A stretch of DNA of 64,000 nucleotides, taken from an uncultured Bacilli bacterium. Its GTDB lineage: Bacteria; Bacillota_I; Bacilli_A; RF39; UBA660. The position numbers and the translations under genes were made by a program. Below the pieces are notes generated by a model. It worked only from the letters and a program-made list of their open reading frames with translations. It was not told the DNA's origin and did no database searches. Positions 18,844 through 26,743 of the stretch are shown here, piece by piece; position 1 is the first letter of the stretch; each line of letters starts with the position of its first letter. Where the stretch lies: the NCBI GenBank assembly GCA_934120635.1, contig CAKOUR010000004.1, positions 28,312 to 92,311 on the forward strand, in the 5' to 3' direction.

Positions 18844-18966
18844 ATGAGAAATAATACTTATCAAGTTGTTCATCATTATGATTTATCTTCTCTTACAGTT
18901 AGAGAAGTTTTAGTTCAGTATTTTACTTTAAAAATAGAACAATATTTTAATAATGAATCATTATAA
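18844..18966 (+). CDS. Small conserved-looking protein in front of the recombinase
   Basis: A 40-residue frame beginning MRNNTYQVVHHYDLSS and ending IEQYFNNESL. The ATG at 18844 has AAAGGGGG five bases upstream; an ATG directly before it (18841) is too close to the site. It overlaps the recombinase start at 18953 by 14 bases, which suggests coupled translation and argues that it is real. I do not recognise a family. The predicted amphipathic helix (LTVREVLVQYFTLKIEQYF) could mediate protein contacts, for instance as a directionality factor, but that is only a guess from position. Confidence 0.5.
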   Translation: MRNNTYQVVHHYDLSSLTVREVLVQYFTLKIEQYFNNESL

Positions 18967-20470
18967 AGTAGGAATCTATTTAAGACTATCTCGTGAAGAT
19001 GAGAAAGAGGGAGAAAGTAGTTCTATTACTAATCAAAGAGCACTTTTAATGAATTATATTAAAGAAAATAAATTGATTTTTGTAGATGAATATGTAGATG
19101 ATGGAGTAAGTGGAACAACTTTTAATCGAGCAGGATTTAAGAGATTAATAGAAGATATTCAGAAAAAGCGAATAAATATGGTCATTACGAAAGATACTTC
19201 TAGGTTAGGAAGAGATCATATAGAATTTGGCTATTACGTGGAGAAATTTTTCCCTGAAAATAATGTAAGATATGTTGCCGTAAATGATCAGATTGATACT
19301 TTTAAGCAGGAAAATGATATGCTTCTTTTTAAGAGTGCTTATAATGATATGTATGTTAAAGATATTTCTAATAAAATTAGAACTAGTTTATGGATTAAGA
19401 AGAAACAAGGTGAGTTTGTTGGGGCTTATGCTCCATATGGATATCGAAAAGATATTTATGATAAACATAAGTTAGTTATTGATGAAGAAGCTGCTAATGT
19501 TGTAAGGAAAATTTTTCAATTATTTACTTCAGGAATATCTATTTCTCAGATTGCTGATCATTTAACGAAGGAAAAAATATCTATTCCTAGTATTCATCAA
19601 GGAATGAATCGGGGAATTAAATCTTCACTTTTTGGGATATGGACAACTAGAACAATTACAGATATTTTAACTAATCCTACTTATATTGGTCATTTAACTC
19701 AAGGTAGGAGTAAGAAGATTAGTTATAAATCAAAAAAGAGAATTCATGTTCCTCAAGAGGAATGGATTATTAAAGAAAATAGTTGCCCTAAAATTATAGA
19801 AGATGAATTATTTTATTTTGCTAACCATATGTATAAGAAAAATATACATACTAGGGGTAGAGGAGAAGATTTATTATTAAAGGGATTTGTTTATTGTCAT
19901 GAATGTGGTCATAGAATAGGTTTTCGTAAAATATCTTCAAAATATATTTATGGAGATTGTAATTATTACTTAAAATATCGAAAATATCATGTTTGTACTA
20001 GTCATAGTATTCGCTATGATTTATTAGAGAAAGTAATATTAGATGAAGTAAAAAGACTTTTAGCAAAAGAAGATATGAATAAGATTATTGAGGATATTTA
20101 TCAGCAACATATAGAATGTTATCAAGAAAAGCTAAGTAAAAGACTTATCTTTTTAAAAAAGAGTATAGAAATAAATTTAAAAAAATTAGATACGCTTTAT
20201 GAAGATAAATTGAGTGGATTTATTGATGGAGAGCAATATATTAGGGTAAAAGAAAAAATACTTTTGACTAATCAAAAACTAGAGGAAGAGATTATTTTAC
20301 TAGAACAGAAAAATACTGATTTAGTATCTGACTTTGGGAAAAAGAAAGTGGTGAAGTTTACTAATTCAATTTTATTTGATAGAAATTTATTTGGATCTTT
20401 AATTGAGAAGATAACTTTAACGAAGGATAAAGAGATTCATCTTTATTATCGGGTAAATTGTAACTTTTGA
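18953..20470 (+). CDS. Large serine recombinase
   Basis: A 505-residue large serine recombinase (site-specific integrase/excisionase). The catalytic domain starts YKVGIYLRLSREDEKEGESS with the nucleophilic serine in YLRLS; arginines of the active site lie in TKDTSRLGRDHIE. A recombinase domain follows, then a zinc ribbon (CHECGHRIGF, with a later Cys in HVCTS) and a coiled-coil region (about 395-465) that in this family controls synapsis. It has the look of SpoIVCA- and phage-type enzymes. Its 3' end overlaps by four bases (TTGA) a reading frame that resembles the 3' half of a LolA-like gene, so it probably lies at one end of an inserted element. The small frame at 18844 overlaps its start. 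Confidence 0.9.
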   Translation: MNHYKVGIYLRLSREDEKEGESSSITNQRALLMNYIKENKLIFVDEYVDDGVSGTTFNRAGFKRLIEDIQKKRINMVITKDTSRLGRDHIEFGYYVEKFFPENNVRYVAVNDQIDTFKQENDMLLFKSAYNDMYVKDISNKIRTSLWIKKKQGEFVGAYAPYGYRKDIYDKHKLVIDEEAANVVRKIFQLFTSGISISQIADHLTKEKISIPSIHQGMNRGIKSSLFGIWTTRTITDILTNPTYIGHLTQGRSKKISYKSKKRIHVPQEEWIIKENSCPKIIEDELFYFANHMYKKNIHTRGRGEDLLLKGFVYCHECGHRIGFRKISSKYIYGDCNYYLKYRKYHVCTSHSIRYDLLEKVILDEVKRLLAKEDMNKIIEDIYQQHIECYQEKLSKRLIFLKKSIEINLKKLDTLYEDKLSGFIDGEQYIRVKEKILLTNQKLEEEIILLEQKNTDLVSDFGKKKVVKFTNSILFDRNLFGSLIEKITLTKDKEIHLYYRVNCNF

Positions 20471-21441
20471 GGGTATCAGTTGTAACCCCTTCTTTAAATA
20501 AGAGTTTTAAATTTCAAAGTGATTGGCCTTATAATAATTCACAAGTTTATTTACTTAACTCTATTATAGATGATTTAAAGACAGATGAAGATAGAGAATT
20601 TAAGGTGAAGAAAGATGGCTATTTATTTACATCAACAGTAAATTATCCCAATAATAAGTCTTTAGTTAAGCAACATGTTTTAGTAGATAAGAATGGAAAA
20701 ATTACCAAAGTAGAGGTTGTAGATAAGAGTGATAATGTTCAAATTGTTATGAAATTTAGTAAACAAGAATTAAATAAAAAGTTTTCTAAAGATTATTTTG
20801 AACTTAGTAGTCTTTTAAAGATGAATAGTAAGAAAGAAGTACCAAAGATAGATAATTCTTCTAAAGAAAAAGAAAATCAGTCTAATTCTTCTAATACAGA
20901 TAGTAATCGTCAAAGAAATAGCAATAATAGTACAAGTGAGAATAATAATACAAATGAAAATAATAATACCAATAATAGTAATAATGAGAATAGTAACAGT
21001 AATGGTACAACTAACAATAATACTAATAATAATACAAATAATAATAGTAATACTAATCAATCTATAACAGAAGATAGTACAAAAGAAAAGACAACTGCTA
21101 AGATAAATGATATTGTTTATCCAATGTATTTACCAGATAATACTTATTTGACTGGTCAAGATACAGTAAAGACAAAAGATGGTAGTCGTTTGATTTTAAC
21201 CTTTGGTGGAGATAAATCTTTTGTATTAGTAGAAGAAACAGCATCTACTGCAGATACTTTAGAAGTTATTCCTGTTAGTGGAAACTTTGATTTTTTATCT
21301 GATGTAATTGGTGTAATTGGAAATAAATCTTTATCTTGGCATAGTAATGGAATTGATTATTATATGACAAGTGATACTTTAGAGGTTTCTGAATTAGTTA
21401 GTATTGCTAGATCGGTTAGTGTTTTACCAGTTAGTAAATAG
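20467..21441 (+). CDS. 5'-truncated LolA-like / DUF4367-like protein gene
   Basis: The 324-residue frame begins inside a domain, with no signal peptide. Residues 5-115 (VVTPSLNKSFKFQSDWPYNN; VDKNGKITKVEVVDKSDN; MKFSKQELNKKFSKDYFEL) match the back half of a LolA-like lipoprotein-carrier fold. An Asn/Ser/Thr-rich linker follows (about 150-205), then a DUF4367-like domain (PMYLPDNTYL; LSWHSNGIDYYM; VSELVSIARSV). Family members of this type are exported lipoproteins, so an N-terminal half of about 100 residues is missing. The frame is closed by TAA at 20461-20463, at the recombinase end. I read it as the 3' part of a gene interrupted by the recombinase element. The TTG at 20467 is the only near start, and product formation is doubtful unless the gene is rejoined. 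Confidence 0.6.
   Translation: MRVSVVTPSLNKSFKFQSDWPYNNSQVYLLNSIIDDLKTDEDREFKVKKDGYLFTSTVNYPNNKSLVKQHVLVDKNGKITKVEVVDKSDNVQIVMKFSKQELNKKFSKDYFELSSLLKMNSKKEVPKIDNSSKEKENQSNSSNTDSNRQRNSNNSTSENNNTNENNNTNNSNNENSNSNGTTNNNTNNNTNNNSNTNQSITEDSTKEKTTAKINDIVYPMYLPDNTYLTGQDTVKTKDGSRLILTFGGDKSFVLVEETASTADTLEVIPVSGNFDFLSDVIGVIGNKSLSWHSNGIDYYMTSDTLEVSELVSIARSVSVLPVSK
20925..21062 (+). repeat. AAT-rich low-complexity linker-coding repeat
   Basis: An imperfect run of AAT, AAC, AGT and ACA codons coding for Asn/Ser/Thr within the LolA-like frame. It probably varies in length by slippage and separates two folded domains. Confidence 0.7.
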
Positions 21442-21470
21442 GAATAGACTTTTTGTCTGTTTCTTTTTTT
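21441..21470 (+). terminator. Intrinsic terminator
   Basis: GGAATAGAC (21441-21449) pairs with GTCTGTTTC (21455-21463), with two G-T wobbles, followed by seven T. It closes the recombinase/LolA-like transcript. Confidence 0.7.
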
Positions 21471-21570
21471 GGTTAGTTCATTTGAAGTATTTTTTTCTTT
21501 TAAAAAATTTGTCATTTCTTCTTTTGTATGAATTAAAAGTTAGACTCATAAAGTTTATTAGGTGATAGGA

Positions 21571-24153
21571 ATGAACGGACTAGGAAAAAGAGAAGTAGAA
21601 GAATCTAGAAAGAAATATGGTACTAATGAAATAACTGCTTTAAAGAAGGATACTTTTTTTAGTTTATTTATTGAAAGCCTGGGAGATCCAATTATTAAGA
21701 TTTTGTTAATTGCTCTTGGGATTAAGACTGTTTTTCTTTTTCAAGATTTTGATTGGTATGAAACAATTGGTATTGTTATTGCAATATTACTTGCTTCTTT
21801 GATTTCTACCATTAGTGAATATGGATCTTCTAAGGCATTTGACCGAATGATGAGGGAAGCTTCAAGAATAAAATGTCGGGTAAAAAGAGAAGGAAAGAAG
21901 AAAGAAATTTTTGCTTCTGAATTAGTAGTAGGTGATTTATTGTATTTAGAACAAGGAGATAAAATTGGAGCAGATGGATTGATTATTAAAGGAGAAGTAG
22001 AATTAGATGAATCCATGATTTCAGGAGAAGCAAATAGTGTAGTTAAGAAGGAGAAAGAAATTGTTTATAGGGGATGTACAGTTTATAATGGGTATGCAAT
22101 TGCAAGAATTGATAAAGTAGGGAATCAAACTTATTATGGAAGAATGGTTGAAGAATTAGGAAGTGGTAGTGGAACTTCTCCTTTAAAAGAAAGACTAAAT
22201 ACATTAGCAATTCAAATTAGTCGCTTAGGTTATATTGGTGCTTTTTTGGTAAGTATTAGTTATTTATTTAGCAAAATTGTTATAGCGAATTCTTTCCAAC
22301 TTTCTAAAATTCTTGCTATTTTAGGAAATTTTCCTTTAATGTTTGCCTATCTTTTACATGCTTTAACTCTTAGTGTTACTGTAATTGTAGTAAGTGTTCC
22401 TGAAGGACTTCCTCTTCTGGTTAATTTGGTTTTATCTTCTAATATGAAAAGAATGCTGAAAAGTCATGTACTAGTTAGAAAATTAGTTGGTATTGAAACA
22501 GCAGGTAGTATGAACTTATTATTTACGGACAAGACTGGTACAATTACAAAGGGAAAATTAGAAGTTGTAGAGTTTATGCTAGGAAATGGAAAAAAATATG
22601 CAGATGTTTCTTCTTTATCTAATCGCTATCAAAAGATTTTTAAGGATAGTTTAGTTTATAATAATGAAAGTACTTATGATGCAGATGAACATAAGATAAT
22701 TGGAGGAAATCTTACGGATCAAGCAATTTTAAATTATGTTCGCTTAAAGAGACGTAGTAGTGTTTCTATTTTAAAAGAAGTTCGTTTTACAAGTGAAAAA
22801 AAATATTCTTATGTTGATGTAATAGATGATAAAAAGAAATATCGTTATGTGAAAGGAGCTCCTGAAGTACTTTTAAAATATACAAATCGCTATTTAAATG
22901 AAGAAGGGTTTAAGCAATTGTTATTTCAGCAAGAAGATATTTTAAAAAAAGTCAATGATTTGACAAAGAAAGGAATTCGTGTTTTAGCAGTTTGCTATGG
23001 AGAAAATTTTTCTTCTGAACTTCGTGATTTAATTTTGGTTGGTTTTTTATTAATTAAAGATGATATTCGAGAAGAGGCTTATGAGGGGGTTAGGTTGATT
23101 CAACATGCTGGGGTACAGACGGTGATGATTACAGGAGATAATTTGGGAACAGCTTCTTCTATTGCTAGGGAAGTAGGAATTTTAGATGATGAGAAAGTTA
23201 TTCTTAGTAGTAGTGAGCTTTCTTCTCTTTCAGATAGTGAGGTAGAAAAAATACTGCCAAAACTTGCTGTTTTATATCGAGCTCTTCCCAAAGATAAGAG
23301 TAGGTTAGTCAATATTGCTAAGGGGATGAATTTGGTTGTAGGAATGACTGGTGATGGGGTAAATGATGCAATTGCTTTAAAGCGTGCTGATGTTGGCTTT
23401 GCTATGGGAAGTGGAACAGAGGTAGCTAAGGAAGCAGCGGATATTGTTATTTTAGATGATAATATTTCATCTATTGCTTCTTCTATTCTATATGGAAGGA
23501 CTATTTTTAAAAGTATTCGGAAATTTATTATTTTTCAGCTTACCGTAAATCTTTGTGCAGTTACGATTTCTATTGTTGGTCCTTTTATTGGAATAGGTGC
23601 TCCTGTTACAGTAATTCAAATGCTTTGGATTAATATGGTTATGGATACCTTAGCAGGCCTTGCTTTCTCTTTTGAACCTCCTCTTAAGGAATATATGGAA
23701 GAATCTCCTAAAAAGAGAGAAGAAAAAATTATTAATCACTATATGTTAAATGAAATTTTAGTAACAGGAATTTATTCTTCAATTCTTTGCCTTCTTTTTC
23801 TTAAACTTCCCTTAATTACCAATTCCTTTAGAAAAAGTGCAGATAATCGCTATTTATTAACAGCCTTCTTTGGATTATTTATTTTTATTAGTATTTTTAA
23901 TAGCTTTAATGCTAGGACAGTTCGGTTGAATATACTTTCTAATATTTTTAAAAATAAAATGTTTATTGCTGTTACTTTATTTATTGTTATTGTTCAGATA
24001 GTAATGATTTATTATGGGGGAAATTTATTTCGTACTTCTGGACTTTTACCACGAGAATTCTTTATCATGCTAATGATTTCTTTTAGCGTTATTCCTATTG
24101 ATTTTATTAGAAAAATGATTTATCGTAAGTTTAATTTTAAAGTTGAAATATGA
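21571..24153 (+). CDS. P-type calcium-transporting ATPase
   Basis: An 860-residue P2-type cation ATPase, most like plasma-membrane calcium pumps. The ATG at 21571 has AGGTGA five bases upstream; an in-frame GTG at 21562 overlaps that site. Motifs in order: cation-ATPase N-terminus (GLGKREVEESRKKYG), actuator MISGEANSV, the ion-site helix VPEGLPLLV, phosphorylation site FTDKTGTITKG, nucleotide-binding KGAPEVLL, MITGDN and MTGDGVNDAIALK. About ten membrane helices are visible, including four to six at the C-terminus. The PEGLP form is typical of calcium transport. It is transcribed alone and ends at a bidirectional terminator. It likely expels calcium or sustains calcium homeostasis. Confidence 0.9.
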   Translation: MNGLGKREVEESRKKYGTNEITALKKDTFFSLFIESLGDPIIKILLIALGIKTVFLFQDFDWYETIGIVIAILLASLISTISEYGSSKAFDRMMREASRIKCRVKREGKKKEIFASELVVGDLLYLEQGDKIGADGLIIKGEVELDESMISGEANSVVKKEKEIVYRGCTVYNGYAIARIDKVGNQTYYGRMVEELGSGSGTSPLKERLNTLAIQISRLGYIGAFLVSISYLFSKIVIANSFQLSKILAILGNFPLMFAYLLHALTLSVTVIVVSVPEGLPLLVNLVLSSNMKRMLKSHVLVRKLVGIETAGSMNLLFTDKTGTITKGKLEVVEFMLGNGKKYADVSSLSNRYQKIFKDSLVYNNESTYDADEHKIIGGNLTDQAILNYVRLKRRSSVSILKEVRFTSEKKYSYVDVIDDKKKYRYVKGAPEVLLKYTNRYLNEEGFKQLLFQQEDILKKVNDLTKKGIRVLAVCYGENFSSELRDLILVGFLLIKDDIREEAYEGVRLIQHAGVQTVMITGDNLGTASSIAREVGILDDEKVILSSSELSSLSDSEVEKILPKLAVLYRALPKDKSRLVNIAKGMNLVVGMTGDGVNDAIALKRADVGFAMGSGTEVAKEAADIVILDDNISSIASSILYGRTIFKSIRKFIIFQLTVNLCAVTISIVGPFIGIGAPVTVIQMLWINMVMDTLAGLAFSFEPPLKEYMEESPKKREEKIINHYMLNEILVTGIYSSILCLLFLKLPLITNSFRKSADNRYLLTAFFGLFIFISIFNSFNARTVRLNILSNIFKNKMFIAVTLFIVIVQIVMIYYGGNLFRTSGLLPREFFIMLMISFSVIPIDFIRKMIYRKFNFKVEI

Positions 24154-24212
24154 AAAAAATACTTATTTAGAATTTTCTTTTTACTAAGAATTATTCTAGT
24201 TAAGTATTTTTT
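24154..24212. terminator. Bidirectional terminator with a 12-bp stem
   Basis: AAAAAATACTTA (24154-24165) is the exact reverse complement of TAAGTATTTTTT (24201-24212); a smaller CTAAGAAT/ATTCTAG hairpin lies inside. It serves the ATPase gene and the convergent small gene at 24221. Confidence 0.75.
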
Positions 24213-24220
24213 GCCTATAA

Positions 24221-24487
24221 TTATACCATATACATATTATTATCTGGTTCATTTGTAAAACTTTGGTTTGTATAAGGAGTTTCAATTCTTGTTAATCTTT
24301 GATCTAATCTTTTCACCTGGCGCTCTAATCTTGAAATCCTTTCATTCATATCATTAATTTGACTATTCATATAGTTATTTTGATTCATTCCCATAGGTGG
24401 AAATATTTGTGGTTGTTGAAAGGATTGATTTGGTGGTATCATTCCACTATAGCCATAACTGTTATAAAACATATCTCTTCCGTCCAA
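24221..24487 (-). CDS. Small Q/N/P-rich coiled-coil protein
   Basis: An 88-residue product with a TTG start at 24487, chosen because AGGAGG lies seven bases upstream. The N-terminal half is rich in Asn, Gln, Pro and Met (IPPNQSFQQPQIFPPMGMNQ); residues about 45-70 form a short heptad helix (MNERISRLERQVKRLDQRLT). There is no signal peptide or membrane segment. This layout recalls small spore-coat or structural proteins of Firmicutes, but I do not recognise a family and no function can be assigned. Confidence 0.65.
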   Translation of the reverse strand: MDGRDMFYNSYGYSGMIPPNQSFQQPQIFPPMGMNQNNYMNSQINDMNERISRLERQVKRLDQRLTRIETPYTNQSFTNEPDNNMYMV

Positions 24488-24595
24488 TATCTTCCCTCCT
24501 TATCTTTATTCATTTTATTATATGTATTTTTTGTGGATATTGTTATTATTTTGCTTAATTTTTTTATGTTAAAAATAGAAGGGTAGAGTGGAGAA

Positions 24596-24625
24596 TAAAA
24601 AAAATTCTATCTTTTTCAAATAGAA
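24596..24625 (-). terminator. Probable terminator of secG
   Basis: TTCTAT (24605-24610) pairs with ATAGAA (24620-24625); on the minus strand the stem is followed by a long T-run (A-run 24596-24604 on plus). Confidence 0.5.
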
Positions 24626-24626
24626 C

Positions 24627-24842
24627 TTATTTTAATGAAATAAATAATGATAATGCAAAGAAAGCTACACCTAATAACATGGTTAATCGACTGATAAATA
24701 ATTCGAATCCTCTTTCTTTTCTATTGGCAAATAATTCTGAGTTTCCACCTTGAATGATTTGTCCAGCAGATTCAGCTTTATTGCTTTGTAGTAATACAAT
24801 TATAATTAACAATACTGAAATAATCAATAATGCGATTTCCAT
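24627..24842 (-). CDS. secG: Preprotein translocase subunit SecG
   Basis: A 71-residue protein with two membrane helices and the SecG loop between them: LLIISVLLIIIVLLQSNKAE, then GQIIQGGNSELFANRKERGF, then a second helix. SecG assists the SecYEG channel in protein export. It has a clear minus-strand promoter (TTGTAG, 17 bases, TATAAT) and a GGAGGA ribosome site. In many Firmicutes secG precedes rnr and smpB; here it stands alone. Confidence 0.93.
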   Translation of the reverse strand: MEIALLIISVLLIIIVLLQSNKAESAGQIIQGGNSELFANRKERGFELFISRLTMLLGVAFFALSLFISLK

Positions 24843-24864
24843 TATATTCCTCCTGTCGGTATAT

Positions 24865-24893
24865 ATTATAGCATATTTAGTACTTTTCTACAA
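24865..24893 (-). promoter_or_regulatory. secG promoter
   Basis: Minus-strand TTGTAG (24893-24888), 17-base spacer ending in TGC, and TATAAT (24870-24865); an extended -10 promoter. Confidence 0.7.
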
Positions 24894-24931
24894 TAATTCT
24901 CTAACTTTTTTTGAAAAAATAAGAAAAAGTG

Positions 24932-24960
24932 TTGACATGACTCTGCGATATTGGTATAAT
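24932..24960 (+). promoter_or_regulatory. tRNA promoter
   Basis: TTGACA (24932-24937), 17-base spacer, TATAAT (24955-24960) with an upstream TGG (extended -10). The tRNA-Ala begins 13 bases downstream. Confidence 0.85.
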
Positions 24961-24973
24961 TTATCTTGTCGAT

Positions 24974-25050
24974 GGGGAATTAGCTCAGCTGGCTAGAGCA
25001 CTTGCCTTGCACGCAAGGGGTCAAGGGTTCGAATCCCTTATTCTCCACCA
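24974..25050 (+). tRNA. tRNA-Ala (anticodon TGC)
   Basis: Cloverleaf readable by eye: acceptor GGGGAAT pairs with ATTCTCC, D-arm with TAGCTCAGCTGG, anticodon stem CTTGC/GCAAG around loop CTTGCAC (anticodon TGC), T-arm with GGTTCGAATCC. CCA is encoded at 25048-25050. Confidence 0.95.
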
Positions 25051-25060
25051 TATTTTTTTT

Positions 25061-25137
25061 CGGGAAGTAGCTTAGCTTGGTAGAGCGCTACGCTTGGGAC
25101 GTAGAGGTCGCAGGTTCAAATCCTGTCTTCCCGACCA
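25061..25137 (+). tRNA. tRNA-Pro (anticodon TGG)
   Basis: Acceptor CGGGAAG pairs with CTTCCCG, anticodon stem CTACG/CGTAG around loop CTTGGGA (anticodon TGG), T-arm with GGTTCAAATCC; CCA is encoded at 25135-25137. It is co-transcribed with tRNA-Ala from the promoter at 24932. Confidence 0.95.
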
Positions 25138-25151
25138 CGAAGAAATATATT

Positions 25152-25178
25152 ACTACTCATGTTGAGTGGTTTTTTTTT
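25152..25178 (+). terminator. tRNA operon terminator
   Basis: ACTACTCA (25152-25159) pairs with TGAGTGGT (25163-25170), one wobble, then eight T. Confidence 0.8.
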
Positions 25179-25260
25179 GAATTTTTTAAAGTCTGATCAT
25201 TATATATTAAATATGGGATTCTTTTTATTTTATGTTAATGACTTTATTGTGATAAAATAA

Positions 25261-25289
25261 TTGCAAAATAAGAAAAAAAATAGTATCAT
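25261..25289 (+). promoter_or_regulatory. Probable promoter
   Basis: TTGCAA (25261-25266), 17-base spacer, TATCAT (25284-25289), upstream of the thioredoxin-like gene; AAAGGAG precedes its ATG. Confidence 0.5.
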
Positions 25290-25318
25290 AATTAATATGA
25301 GAAAGGAGTTTTATTGAG

Positions 25319-26140
25319 ATGAGTAAAGAAGAAAAAGAAAAGAAAGTGACAAAAAAGAGTGATTCTTCAAAGAAAAATTCTTCTCGTTTAGAGAATAAAG
25401 GTGAAGAGAAAAAGAATAATCAAGTAAAGAAAGAAACTAGGGGGAAAGAAAATACTTCTAAAAAAGAAGGAAAGGATTCTTCAGAAAAGAGTAATAGTAC
25501 TATTTCTAAGAAAAAAGTTACTACTAAGAAGATAGAGGAAGTAGTAGAAGAAGAGGTTATAGAAAAAAATGTAGATATAGATTCTGATTTAGAGGATTTT
25601 GGAGAAACTTCTTTTAACGGTGATGATTCATCTAAGGAAAAGAAAGGTAAAAAATTAAAGAAATCAGATTTGATATTGATTATTGGTTTAATTATTGTTG
25701 TTGTTTTAGGGTGTTTTTTGATGAAAGGTCAAAAGGATGAACCTTCTTATCAATTACCTCTTACTTTGGAAGGAGAAGCTGGATTGCAATTATTATCTTA
25801 TAGTGATTACCAAAAGAAGATTGATAATAATGAATCTTTTGTTGTTATTTTATCTAGAGAAAGTTGCTCTCATTGTGCTAATTTTATGCCAGTTGCAAAA
25901 GAATTTGCTTCTTCTAAAAATTTACCAATGTATTATGTGGATACTGATACATTTACAGAAGAAGAATGGAGTTCTTTTGAAAGTTCTAATACTTTCTTGA
26001 AGAAGAATGGTGGCAATTGGGGAACTCCTACTACTATTGTTCTTGCTGGAAAAGAGGCTGTTGATTATATTGAGGGAGAAACTACTGTTGATAAATTACA
26101 AGAGTTATATGATAAGTATTTTGATTTAAAACAAGAGTAG
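25319..26140 (+). CDS. Membrane-anchored extracytoplasmic thioredoxin-like protein
   Basis: A 273-residue protein with a long charged Lys/Ser/Glu-rich cytoplasmic segment (1-112), one membrane helix (about 114-136), and a C-terminal thioredoxin fold outside. The redox motif is CSHC in LSRESCSHCANFMPV; the cis-proline is in NWGTPTTIVL. The active site suggests a thiol-disulfide oxidoreductase or bacteriocin-transport accessory-type thioredoxin that acts on exported proteins. The disordered lysine-rich N-terminus is unusual in length. The bPH-domain gene follows after 9 bases, probably in the same transcript. Confidence 0.8.
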   Translation: MSKEEKEKKVTKKSDSSKKNSSRLENKGEEKKNNQVKKETRGKENTSKKEGKDSSEKSNSTISKKKVTTKKIEEVVEEEVIEKNVDIDSDLEDFGETSFNGDDSSKEKKGKKLKKSDLILIIGLIIVVVLGCFLMKGQKDEPSYQLPLTLEGEAGLQLLSYSDYQKKIDNNESFVVILSRESCSHCANFMPVAKEFASSKNLPMYYVDTDTFTEEEWSSFESSNTFLKKNGGNWGTPTTIVLAGKEAVDYIEGETTVDKLQELYDKYFDLKQE

Positions 26141-26149
26141 GAGGATAAG

Positions 26150-26599
26150 ATGGGAAAATGTTATGAGATGGTAAGTGAATTTAAGAGAAAATATCCACTT
26201 ACTATTGCGTTTCGTTTAGAGAAGCATTGTGCAATTGTAGAGAAGCATTTGAATCCTGATGAGGAAATTCTTTATGCTTTTCCTGCACAAAAAAATCCAA
26301 ATGTTTTTGAAATATTTTATACGAATGTTGTTGCACTTACAAATAAGAGAATTATTATAGCGACTAAGCGTTTATTATGGGGATATTTCTTTGTTACGAT
26401 AACGCCTGATATGTTTAATGATTTGACCGTTCGTAAGGGGCTTATTTTTGGAAATATTATTTTGGATACGATTAAGGAGAAAGTTTATTTATCTAATATT
26501 GATCCTAATGCTTTACCGGAGATAGAGTCAATAATTACTTCTTATATGATGGAGAAGAAAGAACAGGTTGGATATGAAAGAAAAGAAAGGGAAGATTAA
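26150..26599 (+). CDS. Bacterial PH-domain protein (YokE/bPH-like)
   Basis: A 149-residue cytoplasmic protein with a bacterial pleckstrin-homology-like domain: NPDEEILYAFPAQ, then the characteristic VALTNKRIIIATKRL strand, then ITPDMFNDLTVRKGLIFGNI. No membrane helix or catalytic motif is visible. It follows the thioredoxin-like gene by 9 bases behind AGGAGGA. Small PH-domain proteins of this type are common in Firmicutes and are of unknown function. Confidence 0.7.
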   Translation: MGKCYEMVSEFKRKYPLTIAFRLEKHCAIVEKHLNPDEEILYAFPAQKNPNVFEIFYTNVVALTNKRIIIATKRLLWGYFFVTITPDMFNDLTVRKGLIFGNIILDTIKEKVYLSNIDPNALPEIESIITSYMMEKKEQVGYERKERED

Positions 26600-26614
26600 A
26601 ATTTAGTTTTTATT

Positions 26615-26647
26615 GGAAGTGAAAATATTCTTTTGCTTTCTTTTTTT
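26615..26647 (+). terminator. Probable intrinsic terminator
   Basis: GGAAGTGAAAA (26615-26625) pairs imperfectly with TTTTGCTTTC (26631-26640), with wobbles, followed by seven T. Confidence 0.5.
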
Positions 26648-26686
26648 GTTTTAGGGAAAAAATTGAGAAGTATTTTTTTTGTTATC

Positions 26687-26717
26687 TTGACAAAATTAAT
26701 TTTATTTAGTATATAAT
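26687..26717 (+). promoter_or_regulatory. topA promoter
   Basis: TTGACA (26687-26692) and TATAAT (26712-26717) with a long 19-base spacer, which may lower activity or make it supercoiling-sensitive, as expected for topA. Confidence 0.6.
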
Positions 26718-26743
26718 TGTATCAGGAAGGAAAGGGATGTATT

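Noticed and set aside
20815..21060. Minus-strand frame rich in Ile/Thr opposite the Asn-rich linker
   Set aside because: It is the reverse complement of AAT repeats, has no ribosome site, and its composition is an artefact of the repeat.
24359..24586. Plus-strand frame opposite the small coiled-coil gene
   Set aside because: The minus-strand frame has a proper ribosome site and heptad pattern; the plus-strand one has neither.
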